64,000 bases of DNA. Origin: Mucilaginibacter rivuli. Lineage in GTDB: Bacteria > Bacteroidota > Bacteroidia > Sphingobacteriales > Sphingobacteriaceae. This document shows, piece after piece, positions 53,125 through 62,223 of this stretch. Numbering within the stretch: position 1 is the first letter of the stretch; each line of letters begins with the position of its first letter. A program made the translations under genes and the position numbers. The stretch covers positions 620,001 through 684,000 of the forward strand of contig NZ_JAHXPQ010000002.1 in the NCBI RefSeq assembly GCF_019391655.1, written 5' to 3'. Under the pieces are notes generated by a model. The model had not been told where the DNA came from, did not search any database, and saw only the letters and a program-made list of their open reading frames with translations.

Positions 53125-55467
53125 CTATTTCTTTAGTAACCTCAGCTCATAAACCCCACCCGTCATCGAACCTGTAGCTGCCGCAAATTTTACGGTTAAG
53201 GTTCCGGTTGAGGTATTGACCAGTGCAGCTGGGATAGGGTAGTCTTCAGTATAAAAAGTATTACCGCGGCTGCCATCCTGTTTTATGGTAGCAATGGTTT
53301 GGTTGTTTACCAAAATTGAGAAATCGCGGTCTTTATCTCTGCCAAAATAAGTTACACGCAGGGTTGCCGCCTGTTTGGCCTTATCGGTAAATTTATAGCT
53401 AAAGAACGAACGTGTATCGCGCCAGTGCTTATCGCGGTTAACGCCCGTATTGGAGTTTTGGCTTTCGATAAAATGATCCGACTCGGGCTGTTGCTCCCCA
53501 GGGTTAACCATATCAATAACCAGGGCAGCTAATTTTGCTGCTTCGGCCTCTTCATCAGCCATCTTTTTCTGAATACTAACCAGGCTTTCCGGCGTTTCGC
53601 GTTGCCAGTAAATAATGTAGCGGTCATCATGTATTTTATAAAAAGGCACCAATGTAAGGTTGCTATACTTTGCAGGATATATCAAATTAGCTGCGCTAAA
53701 GGTTAATGGCGCCCCCGGTTTGGTTTTGATCTGGTCGGCATCATTTGTAGTATTACTTACAAACATGGGCATTTGTTGTAATGGATATAGTTTGCCTTGT
53801 GCAACATGCCCCATGCGGCTGTCGTTAGCAAAAAGACCGGTCATGTTGGTGCTATCCAGCACGGCAGCCATTACAATTGGCCCGTGTACTACCGCTTCAT
53901 ATTTTGAGCCGTCGGGCAATTTTTCTAAGGTATTATGCATAGGGAGCGTAACCTGTATTATGTCGCCTTTTTTCCAAACCCTGCTGATACTGATATAGCT
54001 TGATGGCTTATTAATAACATTAAATGGCTTGCCGTTGATGAGTACTTGTATCAGTCCGCCGCTTACCCATGATGGGTAACGGATATTGATGCCAAATGCA
54101 CCTGCCTTAACATCGTTAATGGTAAGCGTTGTTTTTTCGCTTTCAGGGAAATTGGTTTGCTGGGTGAGGATAAGGCCTTTTTGTTTCCATGTTAATTGTG
54201 ATGGGATAAACAGGTTAACAAACAGGTTAATATCATTATAAGCGTAAATAAGCTCGCTATATTTGGCATGGTTTTCCATACCTGAGCCTACGCAACACCA
54301 CATGCTGGTTTCGGCCTGCGAATACACACGGTAATGGCCGGGGCGCATAGGGGTAAAGTAAACAAAACCGCCCTTGCCTGGATGTTGTGTTGAAAGGATA
54401 TGGTTGTACAACGCACGTTCATAATAATCCATATAACTTACTTTCGGGTCGGATAGGAACAGCGATTTGGTAAGTTTGAGCATATTGTACGTATTGCAGG
54501 TTTCGGGCCCCTGCTCACTGCTTATCATCGACGAAAAATCGGCAGCGGGGTTAAAGTGCTCACGCACACTGTTGCCACCAATGGCTACCGTGCGGTGTGT
54601 AATAACAGTTTCCCAAAAAAAACTTGCGGCTTTATTATAGCCGGTATCCGCATTTACATCGGCAATGCGTTTAAAGCCGATGATCTTGGGTATCTGTGTA
54701 TTGGCATGCAAGTTGTCTAATTTGTCCTGCCCATTTTCCAAAGGCAGTAAAATAGCCTGGTGTGAGAAACTGTAGGCGGCCTTCAGGTATTTTTTATCCC
54801 CGGTAAGGGCATAAACATCTGCCAATACTTCATTAACGCCGCCTTGCTCGGTTCGTAGTATTTCCTGCATTTTTTGTGGGGTAATACTATTGGCGATATC
54901 CACAAACCAATCGGCAAATTTTAGCAGCATGTTTTTTGCTGTTTGATTATCAGTATAAAGATACACGTCGCGAACACCAGCAAAAGTTTTATGAATGTTA
55001 TAAAACGGCACCCATTTCTTTTTAAAGTCTGATAGGTCGCCGTTTTTAACCTGTGCCCAAAGTTCTTTACTCCCGGGTACACCGCCTATGTAACCATCGC
55101 CATTTTTATCCTGGCAAAGTTTAAGTTCGGCTATCATATAATTTAATCGGGCAAGCACTTTCTGATCTTGTGTTGATGCATACATCATGGCCAGGGCCGA
55201 TAGGTAATGCCCGCCGATATGCCCGTCAAGGCCTGTGTTTTCCCAATTGGTATAGCTTTCGGCCTTAGGTTTCAGTCCTGCTTCGCGCAGATAGGGGGCC
55301 AATAGCCTGTCGGGCTTAAGCTCCATAATATAGTTAAGATCGGTACTTTCAGCATCTTTAAATATGCCGGGCAGTAGTTTTACTTGTTGCAAGGAGAATG
55401 CTTTTAAAGCAGTTTGCGCATTGGCAGATAAGCAGGCAAATAAAAGTACATACAAAATGTATTTCAT
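53125..55467 (-). CDS. GH127-family beta-L-arabinofuranosidase-like enzyme (DUF1680)
   Basis: A 780-residue exported enzyme (signal about 1-17, ending SANA). The alpha/alpha toroid domain carries the GH127 zinc/nucleophile residues: GPETCNTYNMLKL (Glu and first Cys) and MWCCVGSGMENHAKY (Cys-Cys). The latter pair contains the catalytic Cys described for HypBA1. Beta-sandwich domains follow from about residue 430, and a carbohydrate-binding-like C-terminus ends GGVYELRLLKK. It releases beta-L-arabinofuranose from plant glycans such as RG-II side chains or extensins. It may be transcribed alone. Confidence 0.9.
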   Translation of the reverse strand: MKYILYVLLFACLSANAQTALKAFSLQQVKLLPGIFKDAESTDLNYIMELKPDRLLAPYLREAGLKPKAESYTNWENTGLDGHIGGHYLSALAMMYASTQDQKVLARLNYMIAELKLCQDKNGDGYIGGVPGSKELWAQVKNGDLSDFKKKWVPFYNIHKTFAGVRDVYLYTDNQTAKNMLLKFADWFVDIANSITPQKMQEILRTEQGGVNEVLADVYALTGDKKYLKAAYSFSHQAILLPLENGQDKLDNLHANTQIPKIIGFKRIADVNADTGYNKAASFFWETVITHRTVAIGGNSVREHFNPAADFSSMISSEQGPETCNTYNMLKLTKSLFLSDPKVSYMDYYERALYNHILSTQHPGKGGFVYFTPMRPGHYRVYSQAETSMWCCVGSGMENHAKYSELIYAYNDINLFVNLFIPSQLTWKQKGLILTQQTNFPESEKTTLTINDVKAGAFGINIRYPSWVSGGLIQVLINGKPFNVINKPSSYISISRVWKKGDIIQVTLPMHNTLEKLPDGSKYEAVVHGPIVMAAVLDSTNMTGLFANDSRMGHVAQGKLYPLQQMPMFVSNTTNDADQIKTKPGAPLTFSAANLIYPAKYSNLTLVPFYKIHDDRYIIYWQRETPESLVSIQKKMADEEAEAAKLAALVIDMVNPGEQQPESDHFIESQNSNTGVNRDKHWRDTRSFFSYKFTDKAKQAATLRVTYFGRDKDRDFSILVNNQTIATIKQDGSRGNTFYTEDYPIPAALVNTSTGTLTVKFAAATGSMTGGVYELRLLKK

Positions 55468-55558
55468 TGGTGTTGTGTATTAGCTGGAACAGATAGGTTA
55501 TAAAAGGTGAGTAAATATAAAATGTTTTTTTGACACTTAAAAATCAAAGTATAGTATA

Positions 55559-56527
55559 TTAAATTTTTATCCCTGCCAAAGGGAAAAGTATTTGTTTTAT
55601 AAATTGGGTATGAAAAAGCAAAGGTGCAGGCACCACCAGCCAAAAGAATAACCATGTACGTGCAATAACTTTGTTTTGCAGGAAAGTGATGTGATGATTG
55701 CTCATCAGTTTTTCGGACAGCACCAATGCGCCCTGCAATATGAAGTAAAGTAATGGTAAGCCATAACCGCTGCTAACCGGGACGGTCAGCGCCATTTCGT
55801 GCAGTAAGCCTGAGAACGCGAACGCAAGCATAAGCGCGATAGGGCTACCCGACTTGTTTTTCACCGGGCGAAATATAGCTATCGAGGTCATCTCGCTAAA
55901 GGCAATATTCCAGCGTTTGCTCCAAAACTCGGTTAGGCTTAAAGCTTGCGCGGGCTGTTTAAAAAGAAGGTAGGTATTAACCCCATGTAAGCGCCAGGCG
56001 CCTGCGCTGATACTGAGCAAACCAAAATGCAATATCAAACTAAATCCGATTAACAGCAGTACGCTTAGCAATGTATAGGCTAAACCATGTGGTAAATTGA
56101 ACCGCATGATTTGATGCGCCAGCCAAATGATAACGAAACCCGCGATAATTCTGCTGATACCAAACCGGATCATCGCCCATGCATGGGGGAGTGGTGCCGA
56201 TCCCAATGTTTGAAACGGTTGCACCCGCATACCTGCCCAGCCCGCGGCATAAACTAACCATTGCTTAAAAGAAATTGGTAATGGTGTTTTTTTATTGCTT
56301 TGTGTAGCGGCAACTACTTTCATGCCGGTAAAAGTTGTGGCAATAATAGTCAGCATACGTAATATGGGATGTGCGTTTAAGAAAATAAAATGAATAGCCA
56401 GCACTGATACAACAAGCATAAGCCAGCTTACCAATATCAGTTTACGCTGTATAATAAAATACCCAGGGATGATCAGTATTAAGTTAATGCTGATCAGGTA
56501 AATGATATTTATTAATAGGTGTTCCAT
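55559..56527 (-). CDS. Wax-synthase-like MBOAT-family acyltransferase
   Basis: A 322-residue membrane protein with about eight helices. The wax synthase/MBOAT_2 signature is present: EFWSKRWNIAFSEM (the WxRxW-like motif) and the catalytic-His helix FAFSGLLHEMALTVP. Such enzymes move an acyl chain from acyl-CoA to a hydroxyl of a lipid alcohol or sterol. Its ATG overlaps the stop of the upstream 141-aa gene by one base (TAATG), implying translational coupling. Together with the divergent hydroxylase it suggests an unknown acylated lipid. Confidence 0.78.
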   Translation of the reverse strand: MEHLLINIIYLISINLILIIPGYFIIQRKLILVSWLMLVVSVLAIHFIFLNAHPILRMLTIIATTFTGMKVVAATQSNKKTPLPISFKQWLVYAAGWAGMRVQPFQTLGSAPLPHAWAMIRFGISRIIAGFVIIWLAHQIMRFNLPHGLAYTLLSVLLLIGFSLILHFGLLSISAGAWRLHGVNTYLLFKQPAQALSLTEFWSKRWNIAFSEMTSIAIFRPVKNKSGSPIALMLAFAFSGLLHEMALTVPVSSGYGLPLLYFILQGALVLSEKLMSNHHITFLQNKVIARTWLFFWLVVPAPLLFHTQFIKQILFPLAGIKI

Positions 56528-56952
56528 TAGTTTAGTTGTTTAAGATTGATATAAAATGCCCAACTGTAAATTACACTGAGAGTAATAAATAGTAATACCA
56601 AAGCCACCTCGGCAAGTTGGTTTAATTTGCCTTTTGGAAAATCAGACCGGTCAAAATATAGGAATTGGACTAAAACCCTGGAGATCCAGTACAAGGCTAT
56701 AAACCCCGTAACCAATGTTGATAGGGTAGAGGTATTAGTAATATCGCGATAAGCAAATAATGATACCAGCCCGAAGCATAGGTTAATAACAAAAATATAA
56801 GCGGCATAGGTCCAAAACATTTGTCGGATCAGCGGCCTTACATGGCTTAACTGTTCCCTCCATTTAAGCACACCCGGTATGGCAATGCTGCCGCCTGCAA
56901 GTACTATTTGTGCTAGGCCTGCCACCCTGATGAATTGTTGAAGTGTTTCCAT
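56527..56952 (-). CDS. Four-helix membrane protein, partner of the wax-synthase-like gene
   Basis: A 141-residue integral membrane protein with helices at about 8-27, 45-66, 80-98 and 113-135, and a charged loop FDRSDFPKGKLNQ. No family is recognised. It is the first gene of a two-gene unit with the wax-synthase-like acyltransferase (one-base overlap), and its product probably works with that enzyme in the membrane. It diverges from the fatty acid hydroxylase gene across a region containing a 28-bp palindrome. Confidence 0.65.
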   Translation of the reverse strand: METLQQFIRVAGLAQIVLAGGSIAIPGVLKWREQLSHVRPLIRQMFWTYAAYIFVINLCFGLVSLFAYRDITNTSTLSTLVTGFIALYWISRVLVQFLYFDRSDFPKGKLNQLAEVALVLLFITLSVIYSWAFYINLKQLN

Positions 56953-57117
56953 TGCATAAAAGTTTACACAAAGATGATGATTAAAATGAACTTTCAGAAA
57001 TTATTGAAAGTATATTTTAATTGCAGAGTGATCACAGCCATAGTTTACAAAATCAGGTTATTAGGCTATGATTATAAAATCCCGGATAGCAATAGATTCA
57101 CTGCTCGGTTAGGTTTT

Positions 57118-57145
57118 TATAATACCGTATAAATACGGTATTATA
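57118..57145. promoter_or_regulatory. 28-bp perfect palindrome, candidate operator
   Basis: The arms TATAATACCGTAT and ATACGGTATTATA (13 bases each) flank an AA centre. It covers the expected -33 region of the plus-strand promoter whose -7 element is at 57162-57169, and sits in the divergent region between the membrane/acyltransferase pair and the hydroxylase gene. It lacks a T tail and looks like a dimeric regulator site. Confidence 0.65.
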
Positions 57146-57161
57146 ATATTTGATAAGGTTT

Positions 57162-57169
57162 TATATTTG
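57162..57169 (+). promoter_or_regulatory. -7 promoter element of the hydroxylase gene
   Basis: TATATTTG is a perfect TAnnTTTG match 19 bases upstream of the start codon at 57189. Confidence 0.5.
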
Positions 57170-57188
57170 AAAGTATAAAACTAAAGCT

Positions 57189-57959
57189 ATGCGTTTAGAG
57201 TATATATCATTTGCAATTATTGTATCCTGGGCCATTGCACTCACCATTATGGAGCGCATATTTCCATACCAAAAGGGTTATAAAATATTCAGGAAAGGGT
57301 ATTGGATAGACTTTTTTTGGTATGCCCTGGTGCAAAACTATTTTTTGGGTATTGGTATCGCGTTTATTATCCGCTGTTTAAATAACAATGGGTCAGTATC
57401 AGGCTTGCATATCATCAGCAATTGGCCGTTGGTATGGCAGGTGCTGTTGTTTTTGGTGAGTCATGATCTGTGGCAATATTGGTTTCATCGCCTGCAACAT
57501 ACCAATCGCTTTTTTTGGCGCATTCATGAAGCTGCCCATGCTACACCTGTTGTGGATTGGCTTGCCGGTTCACGCTCGCACGCGCTGGAAATACTGATAG
57601 CGCAAACCATTGAGTTTGCCCCCATTATACTGTTAGGCGCCAGCCCCGAAGTTGCTATTATAAAAGGCACTATAGATGCTGTATGGGGTACGTACAACCA
57701 TTCAAATATTAATGTTAAACAAGGTAAATTACTTTATGTATTTAATGGTCCGCAACTGCACCGCTGGCATCACCACCAAAATGTGCCAGGTAGCGGCTGT
57801 AATTTCTCTACCAAGTTTTCTATCTGGGATACTATTTGGAAAACTACCTATATGCCACCTAATGAACTACCCATATACGGTTTTAAGGGGATTGAGAAAT
57901 ATCCTGTATACAGCTATTTTCAACAGTTCATTTACGCTTTCAGAAAGTTCAGGCAATAA
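57189..57959 (+). CDS. Fatty acid hydroxylase/sterol desaturase superfamily enzyme
   Basis: A 256-residue membrane-bound di-iron enzyme with about four helices. The His clusters are HDLWQYWFHRLQH (about 94-106), FWRIHEAAH (about 111-119) and the C-terminal LHRWHHH (about 195-201), which together ligate the iron pair. It would hydroxylate or desaturate a lipid using O2. The divergent wax-synthase-like acyltransferase could then esterify a new hydroxyl, which is inference. A hairpin shared with the S9 peptidase gene ends the transcript. Confidence 0.88.
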   Translation: MRLEYISFAIIVSWAIALTIMERIFPYQKGYKIFRKGYWIDFFWYALVQNYFLGIGIAFIIRCLNNNGSVSGLHIISNWPLVWQVLLFLVSHDLWQYWFHRLQHTNRFFWRIHEAAHATPVVDWLAGSRSHALEILIAQTIEFAPIILLGASPEVAIIKGTIDAVWGTYNHSNINVKQGKLLYVFNGPQLHRWHHHQNVPGSGCNFSTKFSIWDTIWKTTYMPPNELPIYGFKGIEKYPVYSYFQQFIYAFRKFRQ

Positions 57960-57996
57960 AAAGCCACGTAACAAATTGCTAAGTGGCTTTTTTTAT
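57958..57996. terminator. Terminator between hydroxylase and S9 peptidase genes
   Basis: AAAAGCCAC (from about 57958) pairs with GTGGCTTTT (57983-57991), with a loop that itself has some pairing. A long T run follows on the plus strand. Confidence 0.75.
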
Positions 57997-58040
57997 TTTT
58001 TATGTCCGATTCCGATAGTTATTGGGACGAACATTCGAAA

Positions 58041-60512
58041 TCATTTCTTTAACGTCTCATCAAACAGTTTCAATATCCGGCTGTACTCATCCGTCCAGCT
58101 GCTTGGTTCAACGAAGCCATGGCTTTCAACAGGGAATACGGCCAGTTCCCAGTTATGCTTATGCAGTTCTATCAACTTTTGCGAAAGCTTCACAATATCC
58201 TGGAAGTTTACGTTATCATCAACCATACCGTGGCACATCAGCAGGCGGCCCTTTAGGCCATTGGCAAAGTAAATAGGCGAACTTAATTTGTATGCGTTAG
58301 GGTCGTTAAAAGGCTCGTTTAGTATGTTTGCAGTATAGCCGTGGTTGTAATTAGCCCAGTCTGTAACGCTGCGTAAGCCCGCGCCTGCGGCAAAAACATC
58401 GGGCGTGGTAAACATAGCCATGAGTGTGATGAAACCGCCGTATGAGCCACCATATAGCCCTACGTGGGCAGGGTTTACGCCGTAATGGTCGGTAAGGTAT
58501 TTCACACCATCAACCTGGTCTGTAAGGTCTTTACCACCCATGTGGCGATAGATGCCGGTACGTATATCGCGGCCATAGCCCGAGCTTCCGGTATAATCAA
58601 TATCCATTACGGTGTAGCCATTGTCGGCTAACAGGTTATTAAACATATATTCGCGGAAATAAGTGCTCCACCAGTAATGCACATTTTGCAGGTAGCCCGC
58701 ACCATGTACAAATACCACGGCAGGTTTATTAGGGTCAGGTTTTTTTGCGGGGTATACGCGGGCATAAATATCGGTTCCGTAACGATTTTTAAAAGTGATC
58801 ATTTCCGGTTCGCGCCAAGGGTAGCTGTTAAACTCGGGTGTGGTGGAGTTAGTTACCTGTATTGCTTTTGCACCCGGCTTGTTGGGTTGTATGTACAGTT
58901 CCCATGGTTTGTTTGAATAGGAGTAGTGTATAGCCAGCCATTTTTCATCAGGCGAAAGCTCAACTTCGTTGCCGCCTTTCATACCGGTGAGTTTTACAGG
59001 AGTACCACCCGTTACGGGGATACGGTAGTAATGCGTTATACCCGGGTGCTCCATATTGGCAGTAAAGTAAAAGTCTTTTTTATCGTTTGATAGTTTTAAG
59101 GTAGATACCTCGAACTTACCACTTGTGAGTTGCTTTTTATCGCCCGAAATAACATCCACCACGTAAATATGCGAATAGCCACTTGCTTCGCTCTGGTAAT
59201 AAAAATGTGTATTATCTACCCAGCCTGCATTGCCGCCGCCAAAGCCGTTAATACCGGGGCCACCTATCCAGGCATCATCATGCTGGCGGTCTAATAACAG
59301 CAAAATACCTGTTTCCATATCCACCTTCATTATCCAGCGGTCTTTGCAATCCTGGGCGGTAAGTATTACTACGGCATTTTTGCCATCCAAGCTCCAGTTA
59401 AGCGCGTTGATGTTTAATTTACGGTCCTGGTTCTTGGCAGTACGGTCGGCCAGCATATCGGGGTAATCTTTTACATAATCGGGTATATCTTTTATGCCCG
59501 GTATTTTCTTCGATATGGCGTAAACGCTATCGCGCTGGGTATCAAAAATGTAATTTTCTGAAGTAGCCAGCGCCGCGCCAACCTTGGTACGATTGGGGAT
59601 ATCTTCGGTAAAGCCGGATGCTGTAACATAATCGGGTACGTTACCAATACGGCCCGGCACGGGCGGTTGTGTAATAAGGCGGTAAGTAATGTAGCGGCCA
59701 TCCGGACTTAGTTGTATGTTACCTATCTGTTTATCTTCAACAGGGATAGCCCTTAAAGTTTTTGGCTGTGGGCTCAGTTTACGTTCTTCGGCATCTAATT
59801 TGGCATCATTAGCCTTCTTTTTAATAATGTCGAATAATTCAAGTTGCTCAGCTTTAAGGTAAGCTTCCTGCGGGTTAGCATTTGCTGCTGCACCTGCCGC
59901 GCTACGGCCGCCCGCAACAGGAGCACCTGTCGCGCCACCACCACCGCGTCTGCCACCGGCCCCGGCGCCCAAGCCTGCAGGCAATGTAGCTGCTGCCGGT
60001 GCAGCGGTTGCACGGGTAAAGTTGGTAAGCTGTGTAATTTCGCCGCCGTTAAGTTTAATGGCGTAAAGGTTTTCAGCGCGGATAAATAAAACTTTCGTTT
60101 CATCGCCACTAAAAGCAGCGCTGCTTTCGCGCTCTAGCGTGTTAGTTAATTGTGTTGATACGCCTGTTTTAACATCATAAAAATAAATATCGCCGTTCTT
60201 TTCGTATAACTTTGTAGTGTGCTTTTTATTCCATGTGCCGTTTGACGGAAGTATACTCCTCTTTTCTTCAGGGGTTACTTTTTCGGGCTTCAGGTTATCA
60301 GGTGTAATCTGGTACATCGCATCACGACCTTTATTTTCGGCATTCCAGGTGAAATAGATCTTTTTACTATCATCGCTCCAGCTAATGTTAGATGGCGAAG
60401 TGCCTATCCATTGCGGGTCGCGCATGATCTTTTCTACAGTAAGGGTTTCAAGCTTTTGCGCGGATGCTACCGTCGCGCTAAGAAAAAGGAGTAGGGTAAA
60501 GGTTTTTTTCAT
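58041..60512 (-). CDS. S9-family prolyl oligopeptidase-type peptidase
   Basis: An 823-residue exported serine peptidase (signal about 1-18, ending ASA). A beta-propeller occupies the N-terminal 560 residues. The alpha/beta-hydrolase domain has the nucleophile in YGGSYGG (Ser690), the Asp in GMVDDNVNF (about 764) and the His in VESHGF (about 798). It resembles dipeptidyl-peptidase-like S9B/C enzymes that trim peptides in the periplasm. A Gly/Ala/Arg-rich insert (about 171-216, GAGGRRGGGG) lies in a propeller loop. It has a near-perfect promoter at 60592-60622. Confidence 0.92.
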   Translation of the reverse strand: MKKTFTLLLFLSATVASAQKLETLTVEKIMRDPQWIGTSPSNISWSDDSKKIYFTWNAENKGRDAMYQITPDNLKPEKVTPEEKRSILPSNGTWNKKHTTKLYEKNGDIYFYDVKTGVSTQLTNTLERESSAAFSGDETKVLFIRAENLYAIKLNGGEITQLTNFTRATAAPAAATLPAGLGAGAGGRRGGGGATGAPVAGGRSAAGAAANANPQEAYLKAEQLELFDIIKKKANDAKLDAEERKLSPQPKTLRAIPVEDKQIGNIQLSPDGRYITYRLITQPPVPGRIGNVPDYVTASGFTEDIPNRTKVGAALATSENYIFDTQRDSVYAISKKIPGIKDIPDYVKDYPDMLADRTAKNQDRKLNINALNWSLDGKNAVVILTAQDCKDRWIMKVDMETGILLLLDRQHDDAWIGGPGINGFGGGNAGWVDNTHFYYQSEASGYSHIYVVDVISGDKKQLTSGKFEVSTLKLSNDKKDFYFTANMEHPGITHYYRIPVTGGTPVKLTGMKGGNEVELSPDEKWLAIHYSYSNKPWELYIQPNKPGAKAIQVTNSTTPEFNSYPWREPEMITFKNRYGTDIYARVYPAKKPDPNKPAVVFVHGAGYLQNVHYWWSTYFREYMFNNLLADNGYTVMDIDYTGSSGYGRDIRTGIYRHMGGKDLTDQVDGVKYLTDHYGVNPAHVGLYGGSYGGFITLMAMFTTPDVFAAGAGLRSVTDWANYNHGYTANILNEPFNDPNAYKLSSPIYFANGLKGRLLMCHGMVDDNVNFQDIVKLSQKLIELHKHNWELAVFPVESHGFVEPSSWTDEYSRILKLFDETLKK

Positions 60513-60591
60513 GAGGGTAATAAGTGTCAGTTATGTATCCTGCAATTTAGCATTTATCGGGCAAATTGGGAGCTTGTTGGCATAAATGTTA

Positions 60592-60622
60592 CAAAAGTAC
60601 AATACGGCTATCTTTGCTCAAA
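60592..60622 (-). promoter_or_regulatory. Promoter of the S9 peptidase gene
   Basis: The minus strand reads TTTG (60622-60619), exactly 19 bases, then TACTTTTG (60599-60592), a full match to the Bacteroidota -33/-7 consensus. The -33 element directly abuts the stop codon of the PepSY gene. Confidence 0.65.
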
Positions 60623-60623
60623 G

Positions 60624-62213
60624 TTATTGATCAGCCTGCTTTAGCTTTCTCCTTCGCCACCTGAAATAAAGTATTGATCCTATCAGCACCATCAATACTT
60701 GCAGCGCCGCTCCAACCATTGTGCTTACGTCCCTTGTGGTTTTACCTGCAAAATCCATATAATGGTGTTTATGGAATAAAGCGAAACTATAACCTTCATA
60801 CAATTCGCTGTCGTTGGTGGTTTTGGCTAATACCCCGGTTGATGTTTCTATATACAGGCGTTGTTTATGATTAAACGGATATGTAACCTTCCATACAGGC
60901 AGGCGCTTATCTGTAAAGTTATATTCATCGGTAAAACGGGTGATGAGTTGGGTGGATTGGATATCCTGTTTACCATAACCGCTCAGTTGCGCAGCCAGGT
61001 GTTGCGCATACAATTGATCACCATTATTAAGTACTGAAGAATTATCGGCATTTACATAGACTACTGCAGCAGCAGCGGCGCCCATGTCCTTCATCAGGTC
61101 TTTACTATTTGACTGATTTTTATCGCTTTTTAGGTATACCTGCCAGTACGTTATTCCGTTTAATCGGGTAAGACCGATATTGCTGACCGGCTTTTTTACG
61201 ATGCTTTGTAATTTATTAAGGTCAAAACTGATATCCGAAACGGCGAAGGAGTTGGTTACACACTGCATCTCTTTTGGCTGAATATTTAGTTTAGAAAATG
61301 CATGGTAACATCCACTAAATGTGAACATTAAAGTAAATACAGAAGCAACAATAGCTGTATATCTGTGGTTACGCCTTGAGCTTACCAGCTTATTGCCCTC
61401 AATCCGTTTGCTTTTAGTGGTGAAAAAGATGTATATCCCCATCAGGCTGGTAATGAATGCCAATGAGGTGAAAAATATCTCAATAAACAGCCGGCCCCTG
61501 CCTAAAAAGTTGATCCATCCCCAGGTATGCACCAGGTCGAAAAAAGTGGTGAATGCAGCACGGTTCTTATCCACAGCTACCGCGAATCTGTCCAGCCCGG
61601 TTTCTACATATAAACGGATATGGTCATCCCGTTTAAACGAAACCTCGTAAACGGGTAGCAGGCAATAAATGCTTTTATACTCATCATTAAAATGAGTAAT
61701 GAGCGAAGCATTTTCTATTGGTGTGCCCGTTTTGGTATTGAGTACTGTATTGGCCGCTTCGCCGCAGCAGTCTATTGTGGGCATAGGCGTATCTGCAGGC
61801 ATTTCCATTTGGGCCATTTTCTTTTCCTTTTTTGGAGGGCCCTCTAAAAAAATGCGGGCAATGTATTGAGCATACAGCCAATCACCTTTGGTTAAGATAT
61901 TGCCGTTTTTAGTGCTTATATATTCCAGGCCGTAATTGCGGCCGGTTTTAACCTGGTAAAACCAGTTGGTATCAATATGTACCAAGCGCACACTATAAAT
62001 ACTGTCTATTTTGTTTTGTTTTAAAACCTGCTGTAAGGATAGCTGTATGCTGCCCGCACCCGGCGTTTCTGTCGGGATGCTTTGTGTTTTGACAGCCGGG
62101 CGAAAGTTTGTCATTATGGGGTGCATAAACCCGCTTATCGCCCAAAGCAATACCGGTACTGCTATAATGAGCGAGCAGGTACGGTGCCATTTATATATGT
62201 TTTTCCGGAACAT
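60624..62213 (-). CDS. PepSY-domain membrane protein (putative iron-uptake reductase)
   Basis: A 529-residue protein started at the ATG at 62213 (MFRKNIYKWHRTCSLIIAVP); the longer frame overlaps the receptor gene. It has the PepSY_TM layout: helix 1 at about 11-30, a periplasmic PepSY repeat, paired central helices (about 245-270 and 300-325), a second PepSY repeat and a last helix near 500-520 with a basic tail. Conserved His residues (KWHR, FHKHHYMDFAG) could bind heme. Such proteins sit beside siderophore receptors and are thought to reduce or release iron in the periplasm. It follows the TonB receptor gene by 10 bases. Confidence 0.82.
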   Translation of the reverse strand: MFRKNIYKWHRTCSLIIAVPVLLWAISGFMHPIMTNFRPAVKTQSIPTETPGAGSIQLSLQQVLKQNKIDSIYSVRLVHIDTNWFYQVKTGRNYGLEYISTKNGNILTKGDWLYAQYIARIFLEGPPKKEKKMAQMEMPADTPMPTIDCCGEAANTVLNTKTGTPIENASLITHFNDEYKSIYCLLPVYEVSFKRDDHIRLYVETGLDRFAVAVDKNRAAFTTFFDLVHTWGWINFLGRGRLFIEIFFTSLAFITSLMGIYIFFTTKSKRIEGNKLVSSRRNHRYTAIVASVFTLMFTFSGCYHAFSKLNIQPKEMQCVTNSFAVSDISFDLNKLQSIVKKPVSNIGLTRLNGITYWQVYLKSDKNQSNSKDLMKDMGAAAAAVVYVNADNSSVLNNGDQLYAQHLAAQLSGYGKQDIQSTQLITRFTDEYNFTDKRLPVWKVTYPFNHKQRLYIETSTGVLAKTTNDSELYEGYSFALFHKHHYMDFAGKTTRDVSTMVGAALQVLMVLIGSILYFRWRRRKLKQADQ

Positions 62214-62223
62214 GATATTTATT

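Noticed and set aside
56935..57132. 65-codon plus-strand frame in the divergent region
   Set aside because: It overlaps the start of the minus-strand membrane protein gene and runs into the palindrome; composition is not protein-like.
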